Shown one piece after another: positions 35,229 through 47,654 of a stretch of DNA of 64,000 nucleotides. The translations under genes and the position numbers were made by a program. The notes beneath the pieces are model-generated. The model was not told where the DNA came from, did not search any database, and saw only the letters and a list, made by a program, of their open reading frames with translations. Position 1 is the stretch's first letter; each line of letters opens with the position of its first letter. Origin of the DNA: Amoebophrya sp. A120 (Eukaryota > Sar > Dinophyceae > Syndiniales > Amoebophryaceae). Location: contig CAJINV010000003.1 in assembly GCA_905178155.1 (NCBI GenBank), forward strand, positions 6,105,985 to 6,169,984. Direction: 5' to 3'.

Positions 35229-37697
35229 TCACGCTTGCTTCAGTTTCGCTGGTCCTGGCCGAGATGCGGCGGTGGCCTGCAGATACACCGAGAGAATTAC
35301 CAAGCCGACGGCACCCACCAGAGGCTGAGACGGGTACCTCCCTTGCAGCATCACGTTCAGAACCGCCGTCAGCACGATGCCGCATACGATGGTGAAGCCC
35401 TTCGCGACGCCGCCGACGTACTTGGTCACCTAAAAAGTATCGCAAGAAAAAACTGTTTCAGTGTGAACTTGTGATGCAGAAAATGGGACACAGAACTATT
35501 TGTCTTGCTACACCTGCAAGACACTGGATTTGCAAGCGTGTTTTCCCTTGGGAAGCGCGCATGACAAATTTTGAGTGTCATGTGTAACTAATTTGTGATG
35601 CAGATCTTGCAAAGTCATCACAGTGAAACAGTTTTTTCGTGGGATAAAAAGGAACGCATACATAATACGATAAACATAAATCATAGTGCTACAACTAGAT
35701 GCCGATTTATTAGCTTTCAATTTTTGGACTCATCTACTTCTCGCATATTATGTGTAAGCTAAGCATACCCGCCTCGTCCATGATACCAGCGGCGCTTTGT
35801 AGCTCCTGCAATACGACTTTCTGAGTAGTAAGTAGGTACCTGTCCAACCACGATCCCACCAGACGCTTGCAACAGCAGCGGCACGCAGCTTAGTAGCTCC
35901 GGAATGTGCACGGTTTTGGATTATCGACTGCGAATATGTCTGGGTCTGGAAAAGAGCAGCTACTTACCCCCTCTGATGCTTGTTGTTTCGCATTCCTGCA
36001 ATTGCAAAATCTGTGCTGCATCACCAAAAAAGTCGTGGCGCAATGATCCACCAGGTTTCCAGACCCAGACATATTTTCATTTGCACTGGATATGGATGGA
36101 AATAGCGCCATTCTGTCTTGTGGAGGCAGCCAGAGCAGGTCGTAGGCGTACACTCCGAGGATTTGTAAAGCCGTCAGCGAAAAAGTCGCACACGACAGCT
36201 CCAGCGAGAACAGATACGCGTTCTTCTTGCCTTGTGGTGCAGGACTGGGAGTAGAAGATGTCGAATCACTTGTTCCTGTGGTTGTGCTTATCTCCTTCGG
36301 TCTACTTGCAGCTCTACTGCTCGTCGCCGAAGCACTCGCTTCTGAAGCAGTGCCAGCAGCAGTTTTTCGTGTCTTGCTTCGATTTTCTCCTGGAGTGCGA
36401 TTCCGGTCTCGACTTGTCTTCGCATTGGATTGCAACTTGTAAACTGTTGTTCCCGGTGACGTAGTTGAGGGTCCTGTCACGGAATTATTCCTGTCGCTGT
36501 GCATCTCCTTCTCGGAGTCTTGGCTCGATGTGGCAGCTGCGCTCCCTGCCGTTGTGCCCTGCAGCTTGGAGGTTTCTGCATCAGTCTTGCTTTCGTGGTC
36601 TGTGCCTGCTTCGGTCGTGGCGTCGCTTCTGCCATCTTTATTGTAGTTGTTCCCTGAAAACAACTTTTTCGGTTGAGTGCTCACCGAGGATTTCGAGGTC
36701 AGCAACATGGACCGTTCGCACATTGCAGAGCCAAAGCCCGACAAAAATGCAGCGCCGAGGGCATATACGAATCCGAGCGTAAATACTCCAAGCTCAGCGT
36801 CCCGTGGGTTCGGCGTCGACGAGCCGGCTTCCGTAAGCCTAAGAAGGACGACGGCACAGAAAAGCAGCAGAACGGCGACCTAAGTGTTGCGAATTCTACT
36901 AAATTCATTTTCTTATTCCTTCTGCTTCTAGGTCCAACGAAGCACGTCTTGCACCTCATCATCTACATCACTTCATTTACGTACGAGACACTGAGCTTGA
37001 CACAAACACCATAAGCTGCGCCAATAGCTTTATGCAAAAGCTAGTAGATGTAGAATACGAAAAATCTACAATACCATTTCTCGGGCGTTTGTTCGGCGGC
37101 CAAGGATGAAATACGTAAAAAAGACGGTAAATGCCACTTTTGTCGGGTTGAGTAGATTTGACACGACCGGATCCAGGCTGAGCATAGCGAGGTAAATGAA
37201 TATGTTCTGCAGGCTGTAGCTTACGCTGGGAATGAAAGCGGGCACCACTGACGTTTCCCACGACAGCGAGCGCATGCTGGATTTGAACTTCCCGATAACG
37301 GCGAGTCCCGCAAGCGAAAAAAAAATTTTGGAACCCTCGGTCAACAGAACCATCACGCGTGGATTCACCACAGGGTCGCGGCGGGCGTAATCTGGGCATG
37401 GTTTATTCCTTCGTTTCTCTTTCTTGCCGCTGCCAACAATGACCAATGTTGCGTATTACGATCAGATCAAGGTCGAAACACAGATCACGTGCCCAGCAAA
37501 GAATATGACTTTTTTTCATTCTCTTTAGTACTCACAGCGCGTCGCACAGAGATCTTTGACTTACCTCCCGAGAGGTGCTGTGTGACGATTGGTTGCACCG
37601 CGAACTGAAACATAAGCAGGACCATCCATGGCAAACCGCGGGCGTAGTCATACTGCAACGCCGACGTGTTTGCGACCGGCTTCAGCGGACTCAACAT
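35229..37697 (-). CDS. SLC35A-type nucleotide-sugar transporter, five exons, about 506 aa
   Basis: Exons: 37697-37565, 37391-37075, 36879-36088, 35917-35840 and 35429-35229; every phase agrees. ATG 37697 is chosen because an in-frame stop precedes it. Family signatures: SYSLQNIFIYLAML, DPVVSNLLNPTKVAFTVFF, SGFGSAMCERSML and QASGGIVVGQ joined to VTKYVGGVAKGF, matching the SLC35A NQAFGGLLVA..KYADNILKGF region. Such proteins exchange UDP- or CMP-sugars for the nucleotide monophosphate across the Golgi membrane; the sugar cannot be told here. Oddities: a loop of about 110 Ser/Thr-rich residues inserted in exon 3, an introner in the exon 3/4 intron and another in the last intron. Introns 1, 2 and 4 are GT-AG. 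Confidence 0.9.
35438..35646. mobile_element. Introner-like element, family 2 copy B (209 bp)
   Basis: Ends TATCGCAAGAAAAAACTG and, inverted, TATCCCACGAAAAAACTG. The 5 bp TSD AAAAG lies at 35433-35437 and 35647-35651. It is inserted just inside the 3' end of the last intron, between a normal GT donor at 35839 and the TTTTTAG acceptor before 35429. It lies in the opposite orientation to copy A relative to the (same-strand) host genes. Confidence 0.88.
35922..36087. mobile_element. Introner-like element, family 1 copy D, shortest (166 bp)
   Basis: Inverted ends GAATATGTCTGGGTCTGGAA on the left and AAATATGTCTGGGTCTGGAA (core, inverted) on the right. TSD GGAT lies at 35918-35921 and 36088-36091. 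Splicing exactly at the TSD joins FPSIS to KTVHIPELL in frame but leaves no GT/GC..AG pair. A GC-AG alternative with its acceptor after CATTCCGGAG also keeps frame. Confidence 0.85.
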
Positions 37698-39182
37698 GCT
37701 TGTGTGAGGACAACCGGCGTGCTCCCCCGGCACAGGTTCCTTTGGACAGCACGTTTCCACTTTGGTATCAAATACTACTCCACGACGTTTCAGACCGCAT
37801 TTATTCTTTCCCCGGTTCACTCATTTTCCATGTCGTGTGCATTGTAGCAAGCGAAAAAGAGGAACAAGAGATGGTGCAAACGATCGTTAGCTGGTAATAG
37901 CGAGGTCATGTCTGTTTCTGTCACAGCGCAGCAAGAGTTTGCGAACAGGGCGCCCAGAAGATTGATGCGGAGGAGCAACGTAGTTTGTATTCTGAAAGTA
38001 AAAGCCTACCTGAGTAAATCAAACAAACTCTGTACAGAGTGACTGAGTATTGAAGAAGTAGAATTCAAAAAAAATGAAAAGTGCGTCTGGATGACGTGAT
38101 CTACTTCGAGAATAAACTCAGAAACCCGAAAAGGCCGACGTCGAATGTTGCGTCTTAATTATGAGTCCGTGCATTTGTAATGATCCAGAAATGTCATCGA
38201 CTGAAAAAAATGCAAATGGCATCCAAAGAAAAATTTTCAAAGGAGTACTCGCCGAATCGGTATACAAGAAAGCGGAAGGAAGCTGAAGAGCTCGGATCGG
38301 TTCTTCCAGTACCAGTACCAGTTCCACTTTCTTCAGCAAAGAGAAATCAGTCGGGTGCTCGCTTCTTCAGGCGAGCGAGTAGCTGTAGCTGTTTAAACGT
38401 GCTATCTGTAAATAGCTGGCGAGCGAGTAGTGTTTCAACTTATCACCGCCAGAGCTTGACGAAGCACCACCCTGCTTAGCTGTGAACGGCCAAACTCGGG
38501 GAGTTGCCGAGAAGAAGGAAGGCCGAGCCCTTCAATCAGCCCCGGCTTAAGAAAGGCGCAATATTGCCACCCCTACTTCCATACCGCACTAATCAACCTC
38601 CGCACAACCACAAGGTTCCAAACAAGCCTCCTCTGCTTGCCCTTCCTTGCGTCAAAGCAGGCGCCTAAGAAAAGGCAGGTCCTAAGCAAGACTTCTCTTC
38701 TTGCCCTTCCTGCCTACACCACTTCCGGAGCCGGAACTCTAGTAGCGACACGCAAACGCCACCAGGAAACACAGGAAAGCACGGAGTTATGCCCTGCATC
38801 GCCCAGTTGCCTCCCTAAAAGCCGTCAACCTACCCTGCTGCTCCGCCGTTCCTCTGTTGTGGCCGTGCGGCTCTTGTTGACCCAAGAACGACAAACCCAC
38901 CGACTGATAGACGCTGGCGAGGGACATCATTTTTACGGTCTCGCTTGTTTATTCTTGGTTGCAGCAAGCACAGAAAAAATTTCCTTCGTTCCGTTCTTCG
39001 TTCGGATTCACGACCACGACGTTGTCATCACCGGCCTATACGCTAGCGTCACGTACCTACGCGTAGTCGACGCACCTCGTCGTCGGCTTAGAAGATTTAG
39101 ATTTACACATATATAACAACCAAGATCTGCGTAAATAAAATTCCATGATTGAGTTGAAGTGTGGTTTCAAACTCATTGCCAT
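37698..39182. other. 1.5 kb intergenic, nothing recognised
   Basis: A plus-strand ORF of 159 codons (38637-39116) has no start context, motif or biased composition that I trust. TCAGCAAAGAGAAATCA at about 38335 recurs near 41984 with no evident meaning. Confidence 0.45.
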
Positions 39183-41646
39183 TCACTTCATAAGCGTCTT
39201 GTCGAATGTGTAATTCGACGTGCCAAAACCCCTAAGGGGATCGGATGCCACAGGTAACTCTGAGAAGAACCCGAGTGGCAAACGCTGTTCCTGAGTCATC
39301 GCGTACCACCGCCTGTCCGCAGGTGCCACACCGTTGCATTCTTCGTATCTCCAAACGGCGTCAAAAAATGTACCGCACATCGGTCGCTGGGACTGCACTG
39401 TGAAGAAGATTCCATCGACCTGCTTGTCAAGCGTTCCGAAAGGGTCTTTGCCCAGCGTGTTCTTGAGACCGATGCCGCGTCCTGAAAGAGACCGGCTCAC
39501 GTCCGTGATCATCGGCCAGAACGGCATTGCGAACGTGAACAGCATGGCCAGAATCTCAAAAGTGAAAACCGCTCGAGGAAGGAGCAGACTGGCGCTCTTC
39601 GGTACCACGCGCCCGCGCAGCTGTGGGTCCTGGTGCGCCGCTGGTTCATCGATGTTGTTCTTGTTTCCCTTGTTCGCGGTCGAATCCCTAAACAGGGCTG
39701 ACTTTCTGTCTCCCAAGTTGCCGGCTTGGAGGACCATGAGCAATGCGCTGAATAACACGGCGCAGATCCAGCCTGAAACCAGGCAGACCGCGCGTAGCCG
39801 ATAGCAGGTTGGGAAAAGTTGAAGCATCGCTCTTTGCATGATGCTGTGATCGTCGCATTTCGCAGCCGCCAACCCAACGGGCGTCGCGAAAAAAAACTGC
39901 CAATCACCCTCCGTCATCTCGTCGGACATTCCAAACAATGCTTCCCCGAAACCGAACCCCTCCCCGGTAAACTGCAATGTCTCGAAAATCAAAAGCGTTG
40001 CCATGCCCACCGGAGCCACAATGAGATGGATGAAACTCATAAACCAGTAGTTCTTCTTCAAATGCATCTTCGTGAAGGCTAGATCCTGCACCTGCACCGG
40101 GGACCCTCCAGCCGCCACACGTTCCGCATGCTGCCCGTCGAGTTGCATCGGCGAGAGCGCCACTTCGCCCTGGTCCGTGCGGGGGTGCGGTAACCGTTTC
40201 TCGTCCTCTCCCTCCTCGTCATCAAGAAGGTATGACGCGCCAGGAACAGCCGCGGTTAGAAACATGCACACGGAAGGAAGAGTGAGCCACAGCACTCGCC
40301 CAGCGATATGGCTCAGATGCTCCGTCGCAATCACGTCCAGGTTGAATGTATTCCCCACGATACCTTCCCACGTGTTCTCCTCCCAACCCTTCTCCTGGGA
40401 CCTCCAGCTCCAATAGAAGTTACTGCAAACCCGGTTATAGATGACCAATGTGTAGCGCGATAGCAGCACACAGACCGTGTGCACAATCAGGCAGGCCGTC
40501 CAAACGCGCCCTTCGCTGCTTTCCGCGCGCTGGCAGACGGCAGACAGCGTCCCCGCGTAGAAAAAGTCCCAGGGTAGAATCACGTACAACTCGAGGCTGC
40601 CAACGGGTCCGTCATCTCGTTCTTGTTCTACTGCTTCACCTTCGCGATGATCTTGTTCACTAAGTGGCCGCGCTCCCCCCTCTCCTCTAGGCCGCGAGCC
40701 TGTAGATAATGTAGGTGGTTCCCATTTCGGAAGGATCAACGTCTCTGGGAAGAACACCATTTTGATTGGAAGCGCGATACCGATTAAAAATAAAATCGCT
40801 CCATACCCCAGCATGAGCAGCACCGCCGAGAAAATCCAGTCGACTTTTCGCAGCGCAAGGTCGTACGCGAGCAGAAACTGCGTTACTAGCTCGACGATCG
40901 TCCCTACCTCGCGAATTGTGCGAACTTTTTGGACAGTCGCTTTGCGAAGATCTGAGACATCCGCATGTGTTGTCGAGGTCGCGTTTTCCAGTCGCGCGTC
41001 AGTCGTGCGCATGACCTCGAGCTGTGCGCCCTGCTCGCGAATCTGCGCCTTCTGTGCCGCAATTTCAGTCGCTTGCCGATGGACCAAGAGCTCCAACTGC
41101 TGCAGACGCTGCTCCCAGGGCGGTAGAGCATCCTGCTGCCCATCCTGCTGCCCCCCCAGCTGCTCCTGTTCGCCTCCTAGCGGCAGCTGTTTCATCGAAT
41201 TCTGTTTATCGGTTCGTCGCTCATGGTCCTCCGTGGCACGATCCACATCCGGGTATTCGGGCTGGGACGCTGCGACGGCACTGAACAAAAAAGACGCGCC
41301 TTCCACGCTTTGTGCTGTCTTCTGCTCGCCTGCAACAAAACCAAAACTAGACCGCTCGTTGTCTGTATGTGTGACCACGACGGTCGCAGCTATTTTTAGG
41401 GGATGTTGTGCTGCGAAGCCTTCTATCCCGATGCGAGTTGCCGAAACGGTTCGTGCGCGCTTTTTGACAAAGGGACTGAGTACTCGTGGGGCAACCAGTT
41501 GCGGAGGCAGCTCCGGTTTGCGACTTCTCTGGCACGTCCCCAACTACTCCGTCCCACCGTCCATCTTTGACTGCACTGCTTCCGTTACTCTGCGTCAGGA
41601 TGTTTCCGGCGCTCAGGGCTAGAAAAACCGCTAGTTTCTCGCCCAT
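39183..41646 (-). CDS. Orphan multi-pass membrane protein with signal peptide and coiled coil, about 765 aa
   Basis: Exon 1 (41646-41496) begins MGEKLAVFLALSAGNILTQ, a clean signal peptide, and ends with a phase-1 GT donor (ACTG|GTTGCC). Exon 2 starts at 41329 after TTGTTGCAG and runs to the stop at 39183; the phases add up (151 + 2147). After a Gln-rich stretch comes a heptad-like coil (EQRLQQLELLVHRQATEIAA through LENATSTTHADVSDL), then about eight hydrophobic segments (for example VDWIFSAVLLMLGYGAILFL, WTACLIVHTVCVLLSRYTLV, FMSFIHLIVAPVGMATLLIF, FEILAMLFTFAMPFWPMITD). I do not recognise the family. The alternative of reading exon 2's frame upstream has only a TTG start, so the spliced model is preferred. 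Confidence 0.7.
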
Positions 41647-43064
41647 TCGGGACCGTGGTGATTTGGTATCGTGCGGCAAGAAGGGCCGTCTCCTGGTCGA
41701 TGATGATGTCCGACAGGCGAATCCAGCAGAAGCACGATCTTTAATAGCCCCAGACCGAACCTGAGGGCCCTTCGGTCTCGCAGCATGTCCTGGGTGAGGA
41801 ACAATCCTGACCTTCAGTAGAGAGTGGTGCTTTTCCGTCATGACAATGAAGGGTGTTGCCGAATTGGAATTTTAAATTGCTTTACAGTACTGGCTGGAGC
41901 TGCTATGAAAGCACAGCACGGTAATACATACGCACACCTACTAGTCACACTCGCAACCGACAAAGAAAAACTTTACGCTCTTTCAGCAAAGAGAAATCAA
42001 ATTACCGAGGACGCTGATATTTTATCGGTGCTGACATCATCAGCCGCAGGAATCAAAGCGAAACTGCACAGGTGAAGCCCGGCTGCGTCAGCCTCTTGCC
42101 GGCTACATGAGACGTATGTTATGCCATTTGTGCTTCTCTTGAAGCACATCCAGCGGCTCCTTCTATTGATCAGTCGTATATCTTCGAACAGAGTCTACAC
42201 ATTTTGAGACGAGGCTGGAAACCGCGTAGTCAATAACCACGTCACCAGATGAGAGTGTCGGTTTACAACGAAATACTTTTGACCTGCGTCTCAACTGCAG
42301 AAACAGAAGCAGAATCGGGCACCATCATATTCGTGAGATTTATTTGTAGAAGGTGCAGGTGGACGTGGAGCGAGACGCAGCATTCATGATTATGTCATAT
42401 ATAAAACACTAAATTCCAAAACGGGACCAGTATCGAAAGTAGTCAGTTGTATCTAAGACGGTAGTTGGAGTTAGAACTTATCCATGGCGTGGCAATTCTT
42501 TCTCGTACAAAATTCGGTAAAAATTGGCAGCAGCTTTTCCTCGCCGCGGCGAGCAGGATGCTATAGTGTATTCGGTAAAAATTCTAGGATTCTTTAGATG
42601 TTCAAGAAACCGAAGCTTCTTCATATCCTATTATTGATCAGGTTTTTTTTCTCTTTGTTTGGGTTGACGTTGATGTTAGTTTGTCTTCTGGATTGTCTAT
42701 AGCGTATATTGAAAGATGAAAAGTTATGGTAAAAGTCAAGCCTGTAGTGTATGAGGAATCCGGCTCAGTAATAGTCTTTTTCTCTATCTGTAAAAGTGTT
42801 TTTGAGGTGCTGTGAGGCTGTCACTGTACGCAGTTGCGTGCGCATAAGAAAACTGCGAGCGGGAAGAGGAAGCGCGTCGCCGGTTCCAGACATTTTCTTC
42901 CGAAAAATATGACGACTGGCGACACGGACACAGGTCTCCATGTATAATAATTCACAAGTTGTTCACACGAAAAAAGGAAAATGCCCGGAACATCAACTTC
43001 ACAGGGTCTTATATTCTCCTCTAGGAAGGTAGCACATGGAGAAACCGTCGGGGTCACCCGTTCT
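41647..43064. other. 1.4 kb intergenic, nothing recognised
   Basis: AT-rich non-coding sequence downstream of the NHR/SPRY-like gene. ATTCGGTAAAAATT occurs twice (42513 and 42570), a small unexplained repeat. Confidence 0.45.
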
Positions 43065-46000
43065 TCATGCGGGTGGTGGTGGTGGTGGAGGCGGCACTGG
43101 TGGTGCGGGAACGTCAGCCGGCCCGACAATTGAGGCACCGAAGCCACCCGAGATTTCTTTCAACGCCTTCGGCTTGAATGGAATCTCCAACCCCGTGGGG
43201 GTTGCGTCGTTGCAGAGCCTTACCTTGCTGACGTACCCAAACGCTTCGCAAAATGCGAACATCTCCAGTTCTTTGGGTACGGGAGATCCCTGGGCCAGCC
43301 AAGGGTGCAAGTCCATATGGCATGCCATCACAATGTCCCGATTCGCGTACCTGTTGATGTTCGATGATTATATAGTGCTCAAATGCATGTTTTCGCACCA
43401 GTAAAGATTTTTTCCGCGGACGTGGGAAGAAGGGAAGACCAAGACAAGAAAGGAAGAAAAGCGAAAATAAGCAGAAGCCTTCCAAGGTGATTCCAACTAG
43501 AACTAGGTAGGAGTACCAGAACCAGAAATCAGAAAGCGGGAAAATATAGTAAATCTACATGGAAATGGTCCAAATCCAGTCGGCCTTGGTGCTGTCCTTC
43601 GGGCGGACCAGTACCGACATTCGGTCTCCTGGCTTCCATTTGATCGGCGCCGAGTCCTCCCCGTCGAGTATGTAGCGGATGTCTTTCTGTCCGTCCTTGT
43701 AGAGCCGCCGCGTCTGTCCATAGTACGGCCCGGAGAAAAACCAGCCCTGCTCGATCTTTTCCAGCCGCCGCGGAATTTTCTCGATCTGCCCCGGCACGTC
43801 CGGGTTCAGAAAAGACACGCCAAGGCCCAGACACCCGACACTTTCCTCGGGCTTCGGTGTCACCTCCACCACTTCCACCTCGACGAAGTACCCCTGCCCA
43901 TGCCGCGGGATAGGCTGCGCGCTCACCGCAACGACGCCGTCGGGATTATCCAAAGAGAGTAGCCCCTTGATTGCGCGAGCGAAATTCTGTCGAGTTTTTC
44001 GATCAGACAAAAGTAAGTGCAGGGCACAGCAGCAGCGACCAGAAGCATCTAATTACTAGTATTTCATTTTTACATCAGTCACTTACTTTCCTTGCAGACA
44101 GATTCATCAAACAATATCGAGCTGGACTCATCTATATCACCTTCCCTGCGCCCTGGGCTGAATTTTGGTAAGAAGATGCGCGTGATAAAATCGCTCCATT
44201 GACGTCCGCAAACGTGCCACGGAGGTTCGTGTTCCAGGTGAGCTTCGTGGGATCAGTGAGGGTCGTGAAAGGAAACATCCAGGCATCGAAGATGAGTTTC
44301 AGAGACGTGGTCTCGTCGCTGCTTGCGGCGCTGGCCACGCGGCCCTTTATGTTTTCGCCCTTCACCATAATTCGGGTCTTGCCATCGATGAGCGCGTCGT
44401 ACTTCTTGGTTTCCGCCACGTATCCCAAAATAATGCCCTCCCGTCCGTTGAAGCTCGCAGCCTTCTCGCTCTTCAGACCACATATCACGATCAGGTCGTT
44501 TGGCTGGAATAGCGGTAGGTCGGGCACTTTCGAGGGCTTCACTACGGAAGAGGACGACGCCACCGCCGTTTCGAGGCTTGAGGAAGCCCCTGCGGTAGAA
44601 GCCGAAGCAGCAGGGCCGCCCTGACTTACGCCTGTACTAGTAGTGCCCGACGCACCGCTCCCAGCGCCCTCCTCCTCCCGGCCTGGGGCGGCGGCAAGTT
44701 GGGCCGGACCGCCCGCCCCGTCTCCGGCAGATCCCGGAGACGGCAGCTTGCCTGCCTCCCCTGCTTCGACTTGCTGCTCGACGCCTGAAGTGCCAAACGT
44801 CTCCCCGTCCTTTTTCGGCACGCTCCGTAGCTTGACTGGTTGCTCCGGCTTCTGCCCAACGGGAACGAAGGATTGGACTTTCTGGTCAGAAAACCGCGTT
44901 GTTGACTGCAAGCACGTGCGAACATACCTTCAATTTACCATATTTGATGTTGAAACTACGGGGGGGCGTTCATTTTTCTTGGTGTATCTTCAAATCAAAA
45001 TCTTAATCATTATGCTATGTATACGAAGCCTCCACACGCTCGACGCCCTGAAACGATTCGGACGTGTACACACCTTGCTCAATGTCCGCGAGATCGAGCA
45101 GCTTCGTTTCTTTCAAGGTTGGCAGGTTGATCGTGTCTTGCTTGCGAAACTTTGGCTCGGCACGCTCCACCAATGGCGGCGGCTTCATAAACTTCTTCGT
45201 TTCTACCCCGGGTGCTGCGGAGGAAGAGGACTGGTGTAAGTTTACGGTATGTGCTTGTGGAGGGGCGAGGCTCTTGCAGTTGCACTTTACTGTGTTTATT
45301 CATTGCAGAGACGCGCAAGCATGCGAAATTTCTGCCGCCAAAATCAAATCAGAAAACGGGATCCAGAATCTCGTCGCAGACATAGTAGACACAGTACCAG
45401 GAGCTCCTGCTTCTTCTTTGCAAAATATTCTTGCTCATCCTCGGAGTCGACATCGTCCGCACATACTCGCGCTGCATTGCCGTAGACTTCGTCGTCGTCA
45501 CCATCTGTAGTGGCATTTTTTGGACATTGCACTACCGAACAGCACCGGCAAACTACTGCCTGTCTCACTGACCTCGCTAGAAAAGCTACGTACATCATAC
45601 GCGGCTGATAAATTTCGTCTGCTGGGTCGTGCTGATGCGACAAGACACGCAGCGAACGCAGCACTTGGTCGAAGACACCATCTACATCTCTTACCTTCCG
45701 TTTCGTCCTGTGCACTCTCTTTTGGCACGGCGACCGGCTGTGAGCCAGTAGTTGATGAGGTTGATCGCGCTTTTTCAAAGCGAACGAGTTCGTCGACCCA
45801 CGTGTCTGCGACGTCCGTTGCATTTTCCAACAGTTCTTCCAATGCGCACACACGTGACAACAAATTTACTGGACCTGAAATACAGTCAAAATCGAGTAAA
45901 AACTACGGACTGCGAGAATACTGGCGTGGGAGCCCATGTGGAGCTGGGGAGGCGTGGGCATCAAAAATCATGATCAATAGAAATAAAAGCGTAGAAGTAC

Positions 46001-46456
46001 CGTCCCATCTTGGGTCTTTGTTATTTGTCTCGGAAAGCTTTGCTGTTTCGCACAAGGCTTTTATCCGCGGTATTCGGTCATTCCCCTTAAACAAGATAAC
46101 CAATCTCCCCTGTTGTATATGTTTTAGACAATGCTATATGTCAACATGCACGTCTATCGCGAACTTCACTCACCACGAAGTAAAAAAACAGCGCATGAAC
46201 CATGGAAAGCCGGTTGCCATGGTTCATGCGCTTCGGTGCGAGGTAGTATGGCTCGTACTCTCTGCCCGGCTTTGCGATTTTCCTCGATAAAATCCCGGAG
46301 AAAGCCCACGGAATTGAGGAATTCCATCTCGTAGCGCCGTTTTGTGACTGACTCATTGGATGCGTCCAGAAAAAGGTCTTGGTGGTCGGCGATGAGTTTC
46401 TCGGCGGTCTTGATCTCAACCTCCACCTGCACACCAAACGTCTCGGAAACCGACAT
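43065..46456 (-). CDS. NHR/SPRY-like domain protein, seven exons, about 774 aa
   Basis: Exons by phase: 46456-46174, 45874-45695, 45618-45398, 45230-45030, 44905-44180, 43986-43559 and 43350-43065. Lengths sum to a whole number of codons (2325). The N-terminus is helical (EIKTAEKLIADHQDLFLD). Exon 5 carries an SH3-like/KOW stretch, LFQPNDLIVICGLKSEKAAS then NGREGIILGYVAETKKYDAL. Exons 6-7 form a beta-rich domain, GYFVEVEVVEVTPK, LGLGVSFLNPD, KPGDRMSVLVRPKDST and FCEAFGYVSKVRLC, typical of Neuralized/SPRY-like modules common in dinoflagellates. The tail is poly-proline. Most introns are GT-AG; exon 5's donor is GC and exon 4's is probably GC. Partner or ligand unknown. Confidence 0.8.
46191..46231. 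repeat. Perfect hairpin within coding sequence (15 bp arms, 11 bp loop)
   Basis: GCGCATGAACCATGG at 46191-46205 is the exact inverse of CCATGGTTCATGCGC at 46217-46231. On the gene strand it falls in the last codons of exon 1 of the NHR/SPRY-like gene, 17 bases from its GTGAGT donor. Confidence 0.85.
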
Positions 46457-47654
46457 CTTCACTGACGAGCAGGAGGAGGAGACCGTAGAACGGTACTATG
46501 GCCGCTCCTGTGGTCAATGCAGCGCGGTACACAGTGGCGTCCCCTTCCGCACCTCCTTCGGTCAGGCAACCAAACCCAAATCGCTTTTCTCGGTCATGAT
46601 CCCAGGTTCCTCCGTAGCACTCGAATCTGTTCGCCTAAGTACGACCTACTAGCACACACGCGTACAACGAGATCGGAATCCATGACGCGATAGATAATAT
46701 GTAGAGTTGTCAACTGGCTATTTATGTTCCTTAGTACACAAATCGACGCGGGGACAGCATGTTCGTTGACCTGTCACAACGACCATGACGAATAAACACG
46801 AAAAACAGCGCACACTGAAAAATTGCCCTTCGATCAACATACGTCTCGCAAAAGAGGAGCTAAATTGAAGGTAGATATATTCTTTCAGTGTGAGATAAGT
46901 CAGTGCGTCGATACTATCTTAGCTTATACGCAACCTACTGCAGCTGGACCCGCAAAGAGAAATACGCTCGCACCAGATAGCACCGTTAATATCGTGATCG
47001 CGCTCGAAAGATACTACTTGTATGTTTCATACACATGAATGTAGTACGTTGAGGTCGAGTTGGACTTTCCATACTCGAATATTTACCTTTCACCACCACT
47101 CGTTTCGACGAACTGCCTCTGGCTTTGCGTTCGGCTAACGTCGTTTGCTAGCTACAACGGAAAAGAACAAAAGTGTAGCAAAACTCCGTCGAACGGAGGC
47201 ATCATGCGAGAGTCGCTGCAGCAGACCCCAGGCTGCAATGACGTGATGCATTGTCGCAACGCGATTTCACTTTGTGAGCATCGATCCATAGTTAAGTGCC
47301 TGCGCCTGTACTAGCCGTGATATGCCTAGGTTTCTCGCGTTGTCGCGCAGATGCAGATCAATTTATTGGTATTGTCCACGCGTTTGCGAAATAAAACAAC
47401 ACGCGCTCGTCTGAGCTAAGAATTCAGCAGATCATGGGCAGTACTAGTAGCACCTGGAAAGGAATGCCATAGCCATACCTACTAGGTCTAGGGGCAATAC
47501 GTACATAGAAAACTGGTCAACATCAAGCGAGTGTTGATGTTGGGAAAAGAAAACGAGACGGAGAGCGTTAATCTGTACCTCGTGGGGAAGAGGAAAACAC
47601 CGCCGGGGGAAATACACTGGCGGCAATTCCAACGCGCTCCGTCCATGGCTCGCT
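46457..47654. other. 1.2 kb intergenic, nothing recognised
   Basis: No supported gene on either strand. Confidence 0.45.

Noticed and set aside
35760-35825. Possible exon reading KVVLQELQSAAGIMDEA in the transporter's last intron
   Set aside because: The SLC35A family joins GGIVVGQ directly to VTKYVGGVAKGF, so this stretch is intronic.
40762-41622. Plus-strand ORF of 286 codons
   Set aside because: Shadow of the orphan multi-pass membrane gene on the minus strand.
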